64,000 nt of DNA from Siphonodentalium dalli (taxonomy: Eukaryota; Mollusca; Scaphopoda; Gadilida; Siphonodentaliidae). The notes under the pieces are model-generated. The model had not been told where the DNA came from. It worked only from the letters and a program-made list of their open reading frames with translations, and did no database searches. Where the stretch lies: the NCBI GenBank assembly GCA_032622095.1, contig CP136061.1, positions 219,575,148 to 219,639,147 of the forward strand, given 5' to 3'. Of this stretch, positions 35,282 to 47,877 are shown one piece after another (position 1 is the first letter of the stretch; every line of letters begins with the position of its first letter). A program made the position numbers and the translations under genes.

Positions 35282-36662
35282 AAAATAAATGTTACCCCAG
35301 GTATCTTGGAATATATACCATTGGGTATAGCAGACGGGTTTAGTTCTGTATGGTCCGAATAATAAAGTTTAGATGAAGGGAAAGGAAAGGGAAAGGGAGT
35401 GCAGGCAGCGGTTGAAAAGGGGTAATTGAACTTACCATTAACAGCAGGATAAGATAAGTCAAGGAGAAAAAAGAGAGGATTGTATGTATCATGTTAAATT
35501 TATCATCATTTATCGTCACAAGCCAAAGAATCTAAATTCAAAACAAATTTGATCACGCTACGACCCAATTGGTGGGAATTTGAAAACGGCGGATTATCAG
35601 AATTATTCACATTCCATTAATGAGCTGTTTAGTTAATGTATTTAATAAGTATTTAATAACTGATAAAGTGTTATTTACCATAACTAATTATACAATTGTA
35701 GAGGGCGATGTGGTAGGGCTACAAACACGTTCAGTATATAACTATAATTTCTCAGTTGAAATTGTTTTCAATTATTTTTAAATCTGTATCAGTATACAGA
35801 CATGTGGATTGATATCATGTTTTTTTATTTCTAAGTTAATATACGTCATATAGTAGAATTATGCCTGTTTATTTTGTTGTTTGAGATAGAAGTGAAAGGC
35901 GTTTTCAATATATATTCTGAGATATATAATCTAACACTTAATGAAAATTTGTAATTTCGTTAGAAATACATATAGGTGTATATGCCAAATGGGAGTACAA
36001 TCAGTACATGTTTGTGGTCACATCTGTGGGATACATAATACATATACTAGTATAGTAATGTTGCTATTGGAGGATAATTTGTGTGATTTCATATGCAGGT
36101 ACGCGCATTCAGATTATACGCTCGAAATGAATGATAAAATATGTAAATAAACATTTGAAATATATTTCAGCTCGCCTTTGGGCAAGTGGAACACGAAGAC
36201 CATATATTTCAGAGCGTCAAATATGTACGATCATTTGTGTCATCTCATGAACCATATATTTCAGAACGTTTAATGTGTACGATCATTTGTGTCATCTCAT
36301 CAACGATATGTATTGAGGAGATTCATATGAATTCAGGATCCATATGTAATTAGGATTCATGTGTATTCAGGATTCACATGTATTCAAGATCCATATGTAT
36401 TCAGGATCCATATGTAATCAGGGTCCATATATGTATTCATATGTATTCAGGATTCCCCTGAACACATATTTAATGATCTAAGTCTACATGCTATTTGGAT
36501 GAACAATTGTGTTATAAAATTGTGAATGGGGGGTGGGTGCACCACACTTGCATGAATTTGTGAATGGGAGTTGTATCAGCATTCATCATTCCGCCATAAA
36601 CTTACTAAAGAGTGACAATATATTTTCAATTAGTTTGCAATGAATTTCCCCTCACATTTAGT
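35282..36662. repeat. Long-range inverted repeat, right copy
   Basis: Reverse complement of 19641-20633, 15 kb away. Relative to the left copy it has an extra ~310 bp (about 35351-35660, starting after TTTAGTTCTG) and an expanded minisatellite of ATATGTATTCAGGATYC units (about 36345-36465). It begins 13 bp after the TTAA of the neighbouring MITE. Confidence 0.88.
36345..36465 (+). repeat. Minisatellite, ~18-bp unit
   Basis: About six units of CATATGTATTCAGGATYC. The same position in the 19.9-kb copy holds only about three, so the array differs in length between the two copies. Confidence 0.75.
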
Positions 36663-38289
36663 TAGTAATATGGGCGGGGGTACTACTGTGTATACGGTCC
36701 TGCAATATGAGTTCTCCCCCTGAGTAAACCGATCGATATTTCCACATGCAGATCTTGATTGCCCGGTGATTTCAAATCGTGTGAGTTGTGAGTTATATCG
36801 AAATTGTGTCTATTATCGAAATCGGTCGACACGCAGCGTAAAGTTGACCTAGATATTATAGCGACTTCACATTTCCCATCCGGGATTGTGTATGTTAAGA
36901 CGGGAGTCACATTTCTAACTTATATGTTGACTTCTTGAATATGAATGAAGAATTATATTCTGTAATGTGGTTATTTAAGGATATCGTCAAGTCTGTGGTT
37001 ATGGTATATGGTAACTTTCATAGTGATCGCACAGGATCGGACCCATTTTTGGTGGTATTATGGGCCGATGTATTTGGGGAACCTATTTTTGTTGTATGTG
37101 TGTAGGATTTAATAAAATGTCAGTGGACTCCTGCTGTTTGGCAATCCAATGAATCCATATTTTTTAAATATGTACGTATGCCTTCATTTTTTGAAGGCTT
37201 GGGCTTTGGGAAGTTCGCAAGCTAGCAACATGTAGCTATTAGTTAAATTGTTCCGGCGACGCAATATCACGGAGCTAATTAGCAACACTGCTAGGATGTT
37301 AAATGTCATAGAACGGCACTCAAGATTTATGATAACCAATAATGGAATAGCTGGAGGATTCCGTCAACACAATCAGAGAAGCAATGGTCAAATGTAATTA
37401 ACTTGGGATAATACACAATCAATATATTAGTCTTTATTTCTGATTATTCCTTTCATGAAGGTTTTGGATAATAGTATGCCATAGCAATGTGGCCGCTACA
37501 CCACAGAACATGAGATGGTTTAACATGGCAGATGTCACGATGAGTATGAGAGCCAACACGAGGCACATAACGAGAAATGTCACCTCCCACGAGCTCGCAA
37601 CAATTATCTTCATGGTTGCCATATTTACACGTATCGTGTTGAACTTGAAAGTTCCCCATATGATTTTACAACATAAAGCTACTATCTGTATGTTTTCTGT
37701 ACCCGAAAAATGACATCGACACCGATGTTACCATCCATTAATAATATTTTAATGCCCGATATCGAATTTTATAATACGTTTTGAATTTTGCAACATGTTT
37801 TTATACTCAAGTGCGGCATATAATAGCGCGAATTCTAACGGATTTTATGATAGACAATTTCAAAAGTAAAAACCGTATATCTATTCTCGTCATCTTATGT
37901 TGGAAGTTTTATTAGTATTCGCCATGTTTGGGTCTAGAAGTTGTTGGTTGCACAACTAGATTTCATTGTTGTGTGCCTGGAAGTGGCGAATAAGATTGAA
38001 CATTTTGTTTAGATTAAGACCATTTTATTACAATTCTACATACAATTGGCACAAATTCAAAAACATGCAGGCATGTATAACTATAAATGGAATCAACGGC
38101 ATTTTGTATTTGATGGCATATATTAAGCTTGCTTCGTTTCGTTAATAAGTTGTTAAAAACGAAGGAGGAACATTTAACCTTTTCTATATCAAATACCATT
38201 TACGAGTAGTCACCCCTGATGAAATATTCAGATACAAAATTCAACAAACGACATTTTCCACCAATGCATATAATTATACCCCTTTTTTT
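36663..38289. other. Non-coding stretch
   Basis: No gene recognised. Short frames on both strands near 37434-37713 are hydrophobic in part but lack any family pattern. Confidence 0.4.
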
Positions 38290-38860
38290 TAAATATGCTG
38301 TTTTGCACCTGTCCGTTCGTGTGTGCGTCCGTCTGATGTATGTTCAGGTCATAACTTGAACAGTAGTCCTTGGATCTCAATGAAATTGTGTATGGATGTT
38401 CACTACTATGATGACATTCAATAGAGGGTTCCATCGTTTTGTTCGGATTTTCTATTCTAATGTTACTCATCTTTGTTTATTTGGAAATGTTGGCTTTTTG
38501 GTTCGTCCGATGTCTGTTCAGGTCATAACTTGAACAGTAATCCTCGGATCTCAATGAAATTGTGTATGTATGTTCACTACTATCAGGACATTCAACAGAT
38601 GGTTCAATAATTTCGTTCGGGCTTTCCATTCTAGAGTTATTCATCTGGAAATATTGACTTTTTGTTCCTTCCGTTGTCTGTTCAGGCCATCATTTGAACA
38701 GTAAGTAATGCCCGGATCTCAATGAAATTTGGTATGGATGTTCACCGCTATGAGGACATACCATTGCTCAATTGTTTTGTTTAGGTTGTTCGTTCTATAG
38801 TTATTCATGTTTTTATATGAAAATGCAGATTTTTTGGTCCATAAGTCTGGGTATAAGTCA
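38290..38860 (+). repeat. Tandem repeat, ~170-bp unit, about 3 copies
   Basis: Each unit has GTCTGTTCAGGTCATAACTT GAACAGTA, GGATCTCAATGAAATTGTGT ATGGATGTTCAC, and a TTCGTTCGGATTTTC-like end. Units start near 38333, 38512 and 38680. Non-coding tandem arrays of this style are widespread in invertebrate genomes. Confidence 0.8.
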
Positions 38861-39621
38861 TAGGTTATAGATATGCCCACACGCACTAGGCGGTATGCCA
38901 CAAGGGGTGTGCACCGGGCGACAGTCCATCCCTTGTTTATTCTGAATTTTCTATTGTCTGTCGTCTCCTGATATTTCCCAAACATCCCTCCAAATGCATA
39001 ATAGACACTTCAAATGTATACATTTATGACAGTGTGTGATAACACATTCAGTATATTAAGGGTTAAATGCTCACTTTTGTTACATCCCGGGGAACACAAT
39101 ATATCGTTACAAATGCATTGCCGGAAACCTACTTCACAATTTTTATCGAAAATAGCGACAGGCTATGTCTCGCATCGAAGTTAGTATTCATTGTTCACTT
39201 TACAGGGCTGCAACATATTCTCGTGCAAATGGTTTCATATTGCGCGTAAATACACACATAGGTTCATATTTGACTTATTTTTATTGGACGTGTACCCGTT
39301 ATTCCGTTGAACCACAGTGAAAACACGCGATGAAGAGGCTTGTATAGAACATTTTGCTCAAATAGTACCATATTTGACTTATTTCGTTTTTATAAAAGTT
39401 CATATTTAACCTATTTCGACCTCCAAATAAGTTCACATTGAGCTCACGATCACGGAGAACAGGCCATTGTATGAATAACTCAATAACCACAAAGTCTGGT
39501 AGATAAATTCAAATGTTAGGGACAACCTATAAAAAAAAGTATAAGTTGGTTTTTGTTCCACTTTGAAGAGGCAATGTTAAAAAATTAAGAAACAATATGA
39601 TACTGAAAACTAATATTGTAC
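38861..39621. other. Non-coding stretch
   Basis: No gene or repeat recognised. Confidence 0.4.
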
Positions 39622-40231
39622 ATTGCGTGGTAGCATAATCCCGTTGTAAAGTACCGACTGAAGTAATTTGAACAAAATTGTCTACTAAGAAACCGGTTTG
39701 GTAGCAGCATGAAAATTAGTCTTAATTAAAATGTACGATCTACCGTCTCTTCGATCTAGTAAGATGAGGTGTTATTCTATTGAAGAGATAAGTTTTTCTT
39801 TACAGTATGATCAGCATTACGACATGTTTATGGTTTATTATCACGGAGAATGTTGAAAATTCCGGAAATATAATTATCATTTACACCGCAAGGGTGTGCA
39901 CTTTAGTTTCCGCGTTACATTCAATAATTAATCATTCTAAATGAAACCACCACGCGGTGTGGCGAAACATTACTGCGTGTGTTGCATGCCCGAAATTATT
40001 TTTTCTGGCCAAACTGATGGATGCCTTCTAAGCAGAAATCCCGAACTGTAAAGACGTAAATCACTGGAATTGAGTTGCATTGAAGTGCCGATAAATTATT
40101 CAGATGGCTCCGCTCTAATGCTATGTGTACCATTAAAGATATTTAACAACATACTTGTACCGATACGTATTTTAACTTCTAGGTGGTTATCCAATGTTGC
40201 TTTCGTGGTAGCATAGTTTGGGTTTGCGGCG
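39622..40231 (+). repeat. Dispersed repeat family R1, copy 2
   Basis: Direct partner of 5283-5900, 34 kb away, with the same order of conserved blocks throughout. Confidence 0.7.
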
Positions 40232-40500
40232 TCAATGCGGAACTGTCACTGTATGTTTTTGACAGCCGAAGGTATTTTGTTTGTATATTATGTTATTTAT
40301 AAACACTGATCAATAAATGGTATGGTGAGCAAGGATAGTGAATGGTGAGTGTGCAAGGACCCCAGACCCGCCCACCTGTGGTGTCACTATAATGATTAGT
40401 TTGCTTACATATATGCTTGTATGTCATCACTCTATATTGTATAAATACCTTATATAAATAAAAAATATATAAATAAAATAAAAGGTCAGCTGACCACAGT

Positions 40501-41009
40501 GTCCCCCGAAAATGTGGCAAGTCGATGCCGCTTTGTTGAAGAATTTTTTTTAAATGTTGAAATTTTCTAAGTGAAAAGGGTTAATAACTCTGTAAAAAAA
40601 AAAAAAATGTCATCTATATACATGTTGCACATCTCCAATATTTGGGTATCAATACTCTGAAGTTTCAAATATCTACGATAAAAACTGTAGGAGGAGTTGA
40701 TTACACCATGAAGGTACCCTCATACAAGAAATTATAAACAATGTTGAAATTTTCTAAGTCGAAAAGGGTTAATAACTCCGTAAAAAAATAATTTTTCCGT
40801 CATCTATATACATGTTGCACATCTTCAATATATGGGCAACAATATTCTGAAGTTTCAAATCTCTGGGATGAAATCTGTAGGAGGAGATGATTACACCATG
40901 AAGATACTCAAAAGTGTGACGGACGGACGAACGGACGGACGGACAAACGGACGGACGGACGAACGGACCCCGTTTCTATAGTCCCCCGAAAATAAATTTT
41001 TCGGGGGAC
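40501..41009. mobile_element. MITE-like element with GTCCCCCGAAAA ends and internal duplication
   Basis: It opens GTCCCCCGAAAAT and closes TTTTTCGGGGGAC, which are inverted repeats. The right end also forms a complete 29-bp hairpin (40981-41009). Two copies of a ~185-bp unit (GTTGAAATTTTCTAAGT ... GGAGGAG.TGATTACACCATG) occupy 40556-40720 and 40743-40905, followed by GGAC/GAAC tetranucleotide repeats (40918-40967). The adjacent GGTCAGCTGACC (40485-40496) is itself palindromic. Confidence 0.65.
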
Positions 41010-41036
41010 AAAAAAAACATACGTCATAATTTACAC

Positions 41037-41150
41037 TAATAAAAAAGTAGACATGTGGTGTTGACACACCAGACAACGGATCCGTAAGAGGGGAGCATTC
41101 GCGGATCCGGTGCCTGATATATCAACACCAAATGTATACTTTTTGATTGG
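41037..41150. repeat. Imperfect hairpin/MITE, ~112 bp
   Basis: AAAAAGTAGACATGTGGTGT TGA ... CAACGGATCCG is matched inverted by CGGATCCGGTGCCTG ... TCAACACCAAATGTATACTT TTT around a 17-bp loop. Terminal duplication is not clear. Confidence 0.6.
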
Positions 41151-42359
41151 TGTATGTAAACGCTATCTTAGGGACATATCATGGACTTAACCATGTGCAT
41201 GTAATCAGCTACTTAATCAGCCAAGCACATGTCCTTGGGCCAAATTAGTAAAACACCAGTATATCCGGATATTTCAATATAGTCAAGACTAACATTTCCG
41301 GAAACAAAACGTCCGAATAAATAATTTGAATTTGTGTGGTTACTTGAATCGCATAATCACCCGAGCAAACGACACAGCGAGTCGACTAACGATCAGGGAC
41401 GTATCCAGAGTGTCTCCTCTCCGTTAAGGAGGGGGTGTCAACTTTTGGATTTCCAAACTTCACCTCCCCCATTGATCTCGACAAAAATTCGAACTATAAA
41501 TAATAATAATTGCACCCCCCCCCCCCGCCTTGACTTTTTTCCAACTGATACCTCGGGGATTCTAACTGTTGGCAAGTTGTAACCTGTATGAAGATCGTCA
41601 GACAACTGGAACACATTCAAGTTTATGTTGGACTGAAATTTCCAACTGAGAGTGTGTCAGGCTTGAAGTTCCCAACTTTTGAAATTTGGTAGTTGTTACC
41701 ACTGGCACTGGTTTGATTAATATATGATTACGGCGATGTGATTCGCTATCCATTCATATACAATTAATATATTCTTTATTCTCTATTCATGATTATAACA
41801 GTGTTCTGAATTTAATAATAGCATTTGAATTTCTGGGAAAAAATAAAAGAGACACTATATAGTATAAATTAACGAATAAAAACTAATCAGCATCGCTATA
41901 CTCATAATATGACAAGTTGCTAGTTATGTCAAATAATTTAGCAACGAAAGAAGCCAGTCTCACAACTTTAAAAAAAAAACTTGTCAGAATCTACACAACT
42001 ATATGAATGATTTTTTTGAAAATTGAACCGCAGTTCATCAAAATTATTGGGCTGCAACAAGTATATGTACAAGTAAAGTCAACCAACTTTACCAGTATGG
42101 AATGGGGAGTTGACCCCCTACCAGACCAAGAATCTACCGCTATCGGAGGGTAATTTTCCGGGTCAGGATGCAGTAGGCGTTGTCAATTGTATTCAAACGG
42201 CTTATCCGGCACATTAATGTTTTTAGACCAATGTCATGTCAGTCCAGGCAAGCTCAACCGACATGGAGCAGTCTACCCGGGAACGCTCCAATATATAATC
42301 ATTTTCGTATTAAGCAGGTTCGACAAGCCAAAAACTGCAAAGCAAATATCTGAAAATTC
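41151..42359. other. Non-coding stretch
   Basis: No supported gene. It holds a C-run at 41515-41526 and short frames without family features. Confidence 0.4.
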
Positions 42360-43800
42360 CATGAGATAGCACAAAAGATACCCGGATTAGAGGAGCAACC
42401 GACAAAAAAACTGAATCAAAACTCACCGAAACTCCCTGGAAGACAGGACTGCAAAAAAAGGACAAAACATCGATTGATGGGCCGAAAAGTTAGTGCATGG
42501 AATGTTTTTGCCTCCGAATGCCAGAAACCCAGGGCATTCAAAGTTGAATATAGTTTCGTGTCTGAAACTGGCAGCGGGGCAGTACTCAGAGCTCACGGAG
42601 GAAGAGAAGATGGAGCTGCAGAATAAAATTCCTAAATACACAAGACACGAGGAAAGAGGACTCAAATAATGAGGAAAATGTGCGTGCTCTCCGGAGCAAA
42701 CTGCTGTTTAGATTGACGGATGTAGTGCCCACCAAACTTGAAAAAACAGGAGCACAATTAGGAGGCTTCCTAATAGCGTATTGAATGCTTCGGGTCAGAG
42801 GAAGTAGTCAACATTCTATCCGATCAAAAACAGCTGCAACAGTTCCAACACTGTCAGCTTGATGACAATATGCTTCAAACCAACGAGCAGAAAGGTACTC
42901 TGGCAGAAGTAACAAGCGTATATTAACAAGACATACTCTGAGGCCACAGGTAAAGAAGACAGATTTCACTAGAAAACCTGCCATGGTATCAATCTGTCAA
43001 ACTAACAGGATTCCCATACCAGATAAACAATCCAGAATGCTACAGAAAAATAAATCAACTCCAGACATTTCTGCAATAACAAACATTGATACAGATGACA
43101 GTGATCAACTGAGAATACAAGGAATGGTGCCGAAGAGAGGCGGCAATTTGGAGATGACATTGGAAATCAGGACAGGAATCAGCCAAAAGGTGGACTGGGT
43201 GAAATCAATCTAGATAGGATATCTCTTGGAGAGACACCAGAATAACTGAGTGAAAACATTCTAGAGAGGATATTTCTTGGAGAGACACCAGAGGGAGAAC
43301 TGAGTGAAAACAATCTAGAGAGGATATTTCTTGGAGAGACATCAGAAGAACTGAGTGAAAACAATCTAGAGAGGATATTTCGTGGAGAGTCACCAGAACT
43401 TCAGAAGTGACAGTCGCCGCATAATCTGGTCCAGTGAGACAGAGGAAGGGGAATGCTCCCTGAACATGAAGTCACAGCTGCCATATAATATAATCTGTTC
43501 CAAGAGGGAGAAATAAAAAACTTCATGCATCCAAAGTTTTGACAGAGCAGAAGACTGAGAATAGGTACCAACATGCTGATCTAGAAGAAGCTGCTGACGA
43601 CAATGCACATCAAACCTATGTATATGAACATATTTTAAAGGAAAAAGAAAACAGGAATGTGGACATTAATTGTGTTGTTGTGGTCGTGTACTTATTATTG
43701 TCCGAACCGTTCACTGAACGGCGTTCAGCAGACAATTCACCACGAACACAGGAATATATTTCTCTCAAGCCTACGTGCACCCTCTTCCCCATTCGGTAAT
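42360..43800 (+). pseudogene. Decayed coding stretch with acidic repeat, identity unknown
   Basis: Long runs of lysine/glutamate-rich coding-like sequence appear in alternating frames, broken by stops and shifts. Around 42495-42650 the readings VSAWNVFASECQK and YSELTEEEKMELQNKIPKYT together look like the two halves of an HMG-box-like segment, but this is weak. Further on, GSEEVVNILSDQKQLQQFQH appears near 42800-42850. At 43211-43404 come four units of about 18 residues (LERIFLGETPEELSENN). The frame 43539-43799 continues in acidic style. The polarity is plus. A decayed transposon-borne or processed gene is plausible. No firm family is recognised. Confidence 0.4.
43205..43408 (+). repeat. Tandem repeat, 51-57 bp unit, four copies
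   Basis: Units of GAGAGGATATTTCTTGGAGA GACACCAGA.GAACTGAGTG AAAACAATCTA; most spacing differences keep a frame that reads LERIFLGETPEELSENN. One unit carries a stop (ACCAGAATAACTGAG). Confidence 0.85.
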
Positions 43801-44798
43801 ATTTGGTTGGCTTTACTTTTGCGAATGGTAATAGTCTTCCTTATCATTACTTGAATTGTTGATGTTGCAGTTCAATCAATTGAATTATGCCGAACAAAAA
43901 TCCTGCCAAAGAACAATAGTCGCATTGGGTAGATACTCAGGCCACAATACACACAATAATGGCATACAACAAAGATGGTCTATTGTTTTCAGGCCACAAT
44001 TACAACATAATATAAATGGAAATTTCAAGACTACAAATAGCTATTTTGTGAATACAATACGGGTAAAACTGAAGATGAGTAGAGTATTTGTCTATGAAGG
44101 CATAAAAAAGTGGTTTATTTCGATTGTGATTTACTGAAAATCTTGCAGTTGATCTCAAATTTTCCTCTATCTAAGTATGCCCCGAATGTTTTCACACGGA
44201 TTTGTGTTCTAAATATAGCCCATAAAACTGTCCCACTAATATCATAAGAAATTCTAAATAAAAATACTAATATCAATTGATGGACGTTTTTCTGCACATG
44301 TGAGCTCCAGTCATATATATTATATTATAACCTGGAATATATATAAAACATGCTGGTAAGAGATAAGACAACCATCTTTAATGCATTTGGTGTTATGGTA
44401 CAATACTGATGTGGTATCTGACGTGCATATATCGAATGACAAAACCTATGGCAGATATGCAGTAAACTTTTTTATTTCTTCAATTATCTTTAAATATTTT
44501 AATAGCCAAATTTAGAATAAAGACAGTTGACATTTATTCAAACTGCTGTTATCGGAAATACAGATGAAACTATGTTAGACTGCGAACATTATTACATGTA
44601 ATAACCATTAGTTACCACTGCTCCGTGGCATCATATTCATGTGAGAGATGCGTCTGCTGGTCCGTATTGGTGCATTGTTCAAATCAAGTGCAAACAAGGC
44701 CGTCACCAGAAGCTTACCACCAATATCTAACCAATTTTTTAGGGGGAATTTACCGTCGAGATGTAAAGCAACATATCCTCGCGCAAATACGAACATAA
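43801..44798. other. Non-coding stretch
   Basis: No supported gene; short frames only. Confidence 0.4.
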
Positions 44799-45112
44799 TC
44801 GACATATAATATGAAATAGTTTACATTATGTGATTATGAAATAAGCAGATAATGGGGTCATAGTCGTTATATCGTTTCATGGCGCGTGAAAACACATGCT
44901 AAAAGCGTACATCTGAAAAGTCGTGGGTTGGCTTATTTTTGTCAATGTCCGCACATAATCTGCTTAGAATCGCCTCATTTTAAGTCGATAATGTGACTGA
45001 AATGCTCTCATTTTCAGCACATTATTGACTCAAAATTAAGCGATTCTAACCAGATTATCTACCTAAAAAAGTTCTTTATAAGCAATATGTGGGTTTTCGG
45101 AAGAACAGGATG
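44799..45112 (+). repeat. Dispersed repeat R3, copy 1
   Basis: About 310 bp, direct partner at 49834-50156. Shared blocks include ATAATATGAAATAG, GAAATAAGCAGATA, GAAAACACATG and CTCATTTTCAGCACATTAT. It contains an inner inverted repeat (AATCTGCTTAGAATCGCCTC ... GCGATTCTAACCAGATT), so it may be a MITE. Confidence 0.7.
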
Positions 45113-46839
45113 AGTAAAACGTTTGAAAACTCTCAGAAACGGTTTACATATGCACCAACTGAGGATATAATTAGACACCCTAGCCAAGAAGAGCAACGGG
45201 GAAGAAAATACATTGTGTGAAGGTTCGTGCCAAATGCAAATTAAAGATTAGGACCTATCTTGTTTTTGCCATGACAGACCTAAATGTGAGAATGTACACC
45301 AATTGGAAAAGATGGAAATAGGTATCAATGGTAAATGTTTCATTGATATGTAACTAGATAGACTAAATGGTCCATCAGTTGTCTAGTAGAAACTCAGCAG
45401 TCTTGTATTGATTTTGTTTTGTATATCAGATATGGGTCATAAGTATGCCGTTCACTGAAATATAAAACACGACCTCACAAAAGAAAGCTCCCTCTTTCGT
45501 GAAAAATTACACCATCTAATCACTATTGGAATTTCTTACCGTAACCACCACTTACCAATCGAATATGGCGCATGGATTAACTCACACTATTCCGATAGAC
45601 TATAATTAGTTATCATACAATAAATCAGATGGTTGCACCATAACGGGCTGTTCTTAATCCACTGTTTATTAAAATATGTTAAATGTTCACCGCGCATCAC
45701 TTTGTCTTTTTGCACCAACATGATATGGAATGCACTGTTCAATATATCCCATCCACGTTATGTTGTGCCATACTTGACGAGTTCACTGTGATAGCTTGCT
45801 TTGGTTACTATTTTGTCGCATATTGTCTAAACACAGTAACGGAATTTAATGTATGTAAAAACATAATATTCAAATTGAATTTCGTAATGGGTGAACATAA
45901 GATACGACTGCGATAATTAGGTATGCAGTTTCCGCCCATAAAATCGGATACCAGTGTTCTATAAACGGCCTTGGTCTGCCCATATATTTGCTTATTAAAT
46001 GGGGAAATCTCATTCTCGTGGAATCTGTACACAGAACCTGTAATTAGACATAATAAAATACGACACATTATTGAATCTTTGACATCAGAATTTCATACGA
46101 GTGCCTAATTATGGATTGGATTAATAATATTTACATTGGGTAAAACAGATCTATGCACACAGATAAAGGCGACATAATTGGCCGCGTAAATAATACGTCG
46201 AGGCTTCGCTTCACTATGACAAATCGCGTCATTCGAACGCGATAGGACTTGTGTTGAGAAGAATGCACCCAGTGTTAGATTTATCTTACTGATATGTATG
46301 TTCTGAATGTACTGAATGAGTGTGGATACGCTTTGTGGTAATCAAGATAGCTTGTAGTTAAAAAGTGCATGTCGGCATGTTATCTGCCCGTTGTTACTAT
46401 ACGTAAATGGCAATAGGCGATAAAGTGCTCACACCTCGGATAAATCGGGAATTAATATAAGTTTCATTAAGGATTTAAATTCCTGGAGAGACTCATAGAC
46501 TGGAGGAAACATAATTTCCGATACTGAACGAATTCTCTGGAGTATACTTGGGCGAAGGGAAGTGTTCTAATTCATCGATGTGTTTTATATCAGAGTGTCG
46601 CTTGGAAAACGATTTAACGTTACAGTCAGTCTGCTTTGATTTGTCTGCATGGATCTAAAACTAAGTTAGTGGACCAACGGCATCGGTGAAATACAACAGT
46701 ATTTTTTACCGGTAATAGTTGAATCAGTGGCTATTATACGGACGTTCTAACATCACAAAGGAAACTGACATCTCTCCTTCGGTCATTACATTATTTGGCA
46801 CATGTAGGAATTGTGAGACATAATATTTACTATTATTTA
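45113..46839. other. Upstream region of GPCR 2, nothing recognised
   Basis: No exon, repeat partner or RNA gene could be supported. Part of it must hold the promoter of the receptor gene. Confidence 0.4.
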
Positions 46840-47877
46840 ATGAAGGACTATCTACAAAGCATGAATTCTTCAAGTTCACCGTTCGGTAATCTGTCATCGG
46901 ATATTCCTCCATTTGACGACAGCGAATACTGGCTCCTCGGGCACCCAGGATGGTTATTATTTACACGTATTATAACTCCAACAATTGCTTTCTTGGGAAT
47001 AATAACAAATGTTTTCACTATGCTCGCTATATTCTCGTTTCCACGGAAACGGCGATGGAAGCTCCACAACACCTTCATCTTTGAAATGAGCATTGTACAA
47101 CTCCTTTACAGTGCGATCTCGATCCCGATGGATTTAATTCTGTATATTATGCCGTCGTTTGATTGGCCTGGTGAATACTGTTCCTGGAGTAAAATGATAA
47201 GCTTTTGGCTTTCTGGGATAACAATTCTCCTTATCTGCGCGATAGCATTTTTCAGATACCTGCAGATTAATCACATGAAATTATTTACGGCCATGCTGAA
47301 AAAACCTCTTTTTATAACTGTTATAGTTTCGTGTTGGCTAATGCCTTTGACTGTAGTTCTTCCGCCTTCGTTGCACATATGGGGAACATATTCGTTCAAT
47401 AAAGCAACACTCACCTGTTTGCTCGGATGTGTAAACGGAAACAGTAACAAAATTACTACGATTTCAATTGGATTTTTCCTTCCGTTTTTATTTTCATTGT
47501 TGTGTTACACTGCAGTCATAGCAAAGATTCACAGGAGTGATCAGCGGATGAATACGTACAGCCCTAGTCGCCGGAAACACCGAGTGTCGCGCGGAGAGAT
47601 CAAAGCCATTCGAATGATGGCGATGTCGTTTCTTGGGTTCCTCATAGTATTCTTTCCCTACCAGTTGCTGAACATTATTGACACACACATTGAATACCCA
47701 TATCACTTTCTGTGGACTAAGTACTTGGTTGAGTGTCAGTGTTTCATAAACGCCCCGATATATACTGTTATGTGCGAGAACTATCAGAACGCATACACCA
47801 GAATTCTCAAACGGATCGCGATGTTCTTTAAATTGTGCGGCGGCCAAAAACATGTTAATAAAGAGGAGTATGTGTGA
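46840..47877 (+). CDS. Rhodopsin-class GPCR 2, intronless, melatonin/Tre1/GPR84-like group
   Basis: A 345-residue seven-helix plasma-membrane receptor in one exon. The ATG at 46840 is the first in frame; the ATG at 46861 (338 residues) is an equally possible start. The short N-terminus has sequons in NSSSS and NLSS. TM1 has TNVFTML where GNxxV is usual. Cys before TM3 (GEYCSW) pairs with a Cys in the second loop (ATLTCLLGC). TM3 ends in FFRYL in place of DRY. The stretch from TM4 into the second loop (W-x2-P...LPPSLHIWG) and the TM6 FFPYQ recall the melatonin/Tre1/moody/GPR84 branch. TM7 ends NAPIYTVM, replacing NPxxY. The ligand is unknown. The missing canonical DRY and NPxxY may indicate a diverged but intact receptor, since the frame has no break. 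Confidence 0.87.
   Translation: MKDYLQSMNSSSSPFGNLSSDIPPFDDSEYWLLGHPGWLLFTRIITPTIAFLGIITNVFTMLAIFSFPRKRRWKLHNTFIFEMSIVQLLYSAISIPMDLILYIMPSFDWPGEYCSWSKMISFWLSGITILLICAIAFFRYLQINHMKLFTAMLKKPLFITVIVSCWLMPLTVVLPPSLHIWGTYSFNKATLTCLLGCVNGNSNKITTISIGFFLPFLFSLLCYTAVIAKIHRSDQRMNTYSPSRRKHRVSRGEIKAIRMMAMSFLGFLIVFFPYQLLNIIDTHIEYPYHFLWTKYLVECQCFINAPIYTVMCENYQNAYTRILKRIAMFFKLCGGQKHVNKEEYV

Noticed and set aside
40918-40967. GGAC/GAAC tetranucleotide run as a CRISPR-like or regulatory array
   Set aside because: It is a simple tetranucleotide microsatellite inside a MITE-like element in a eukaryotic genome.
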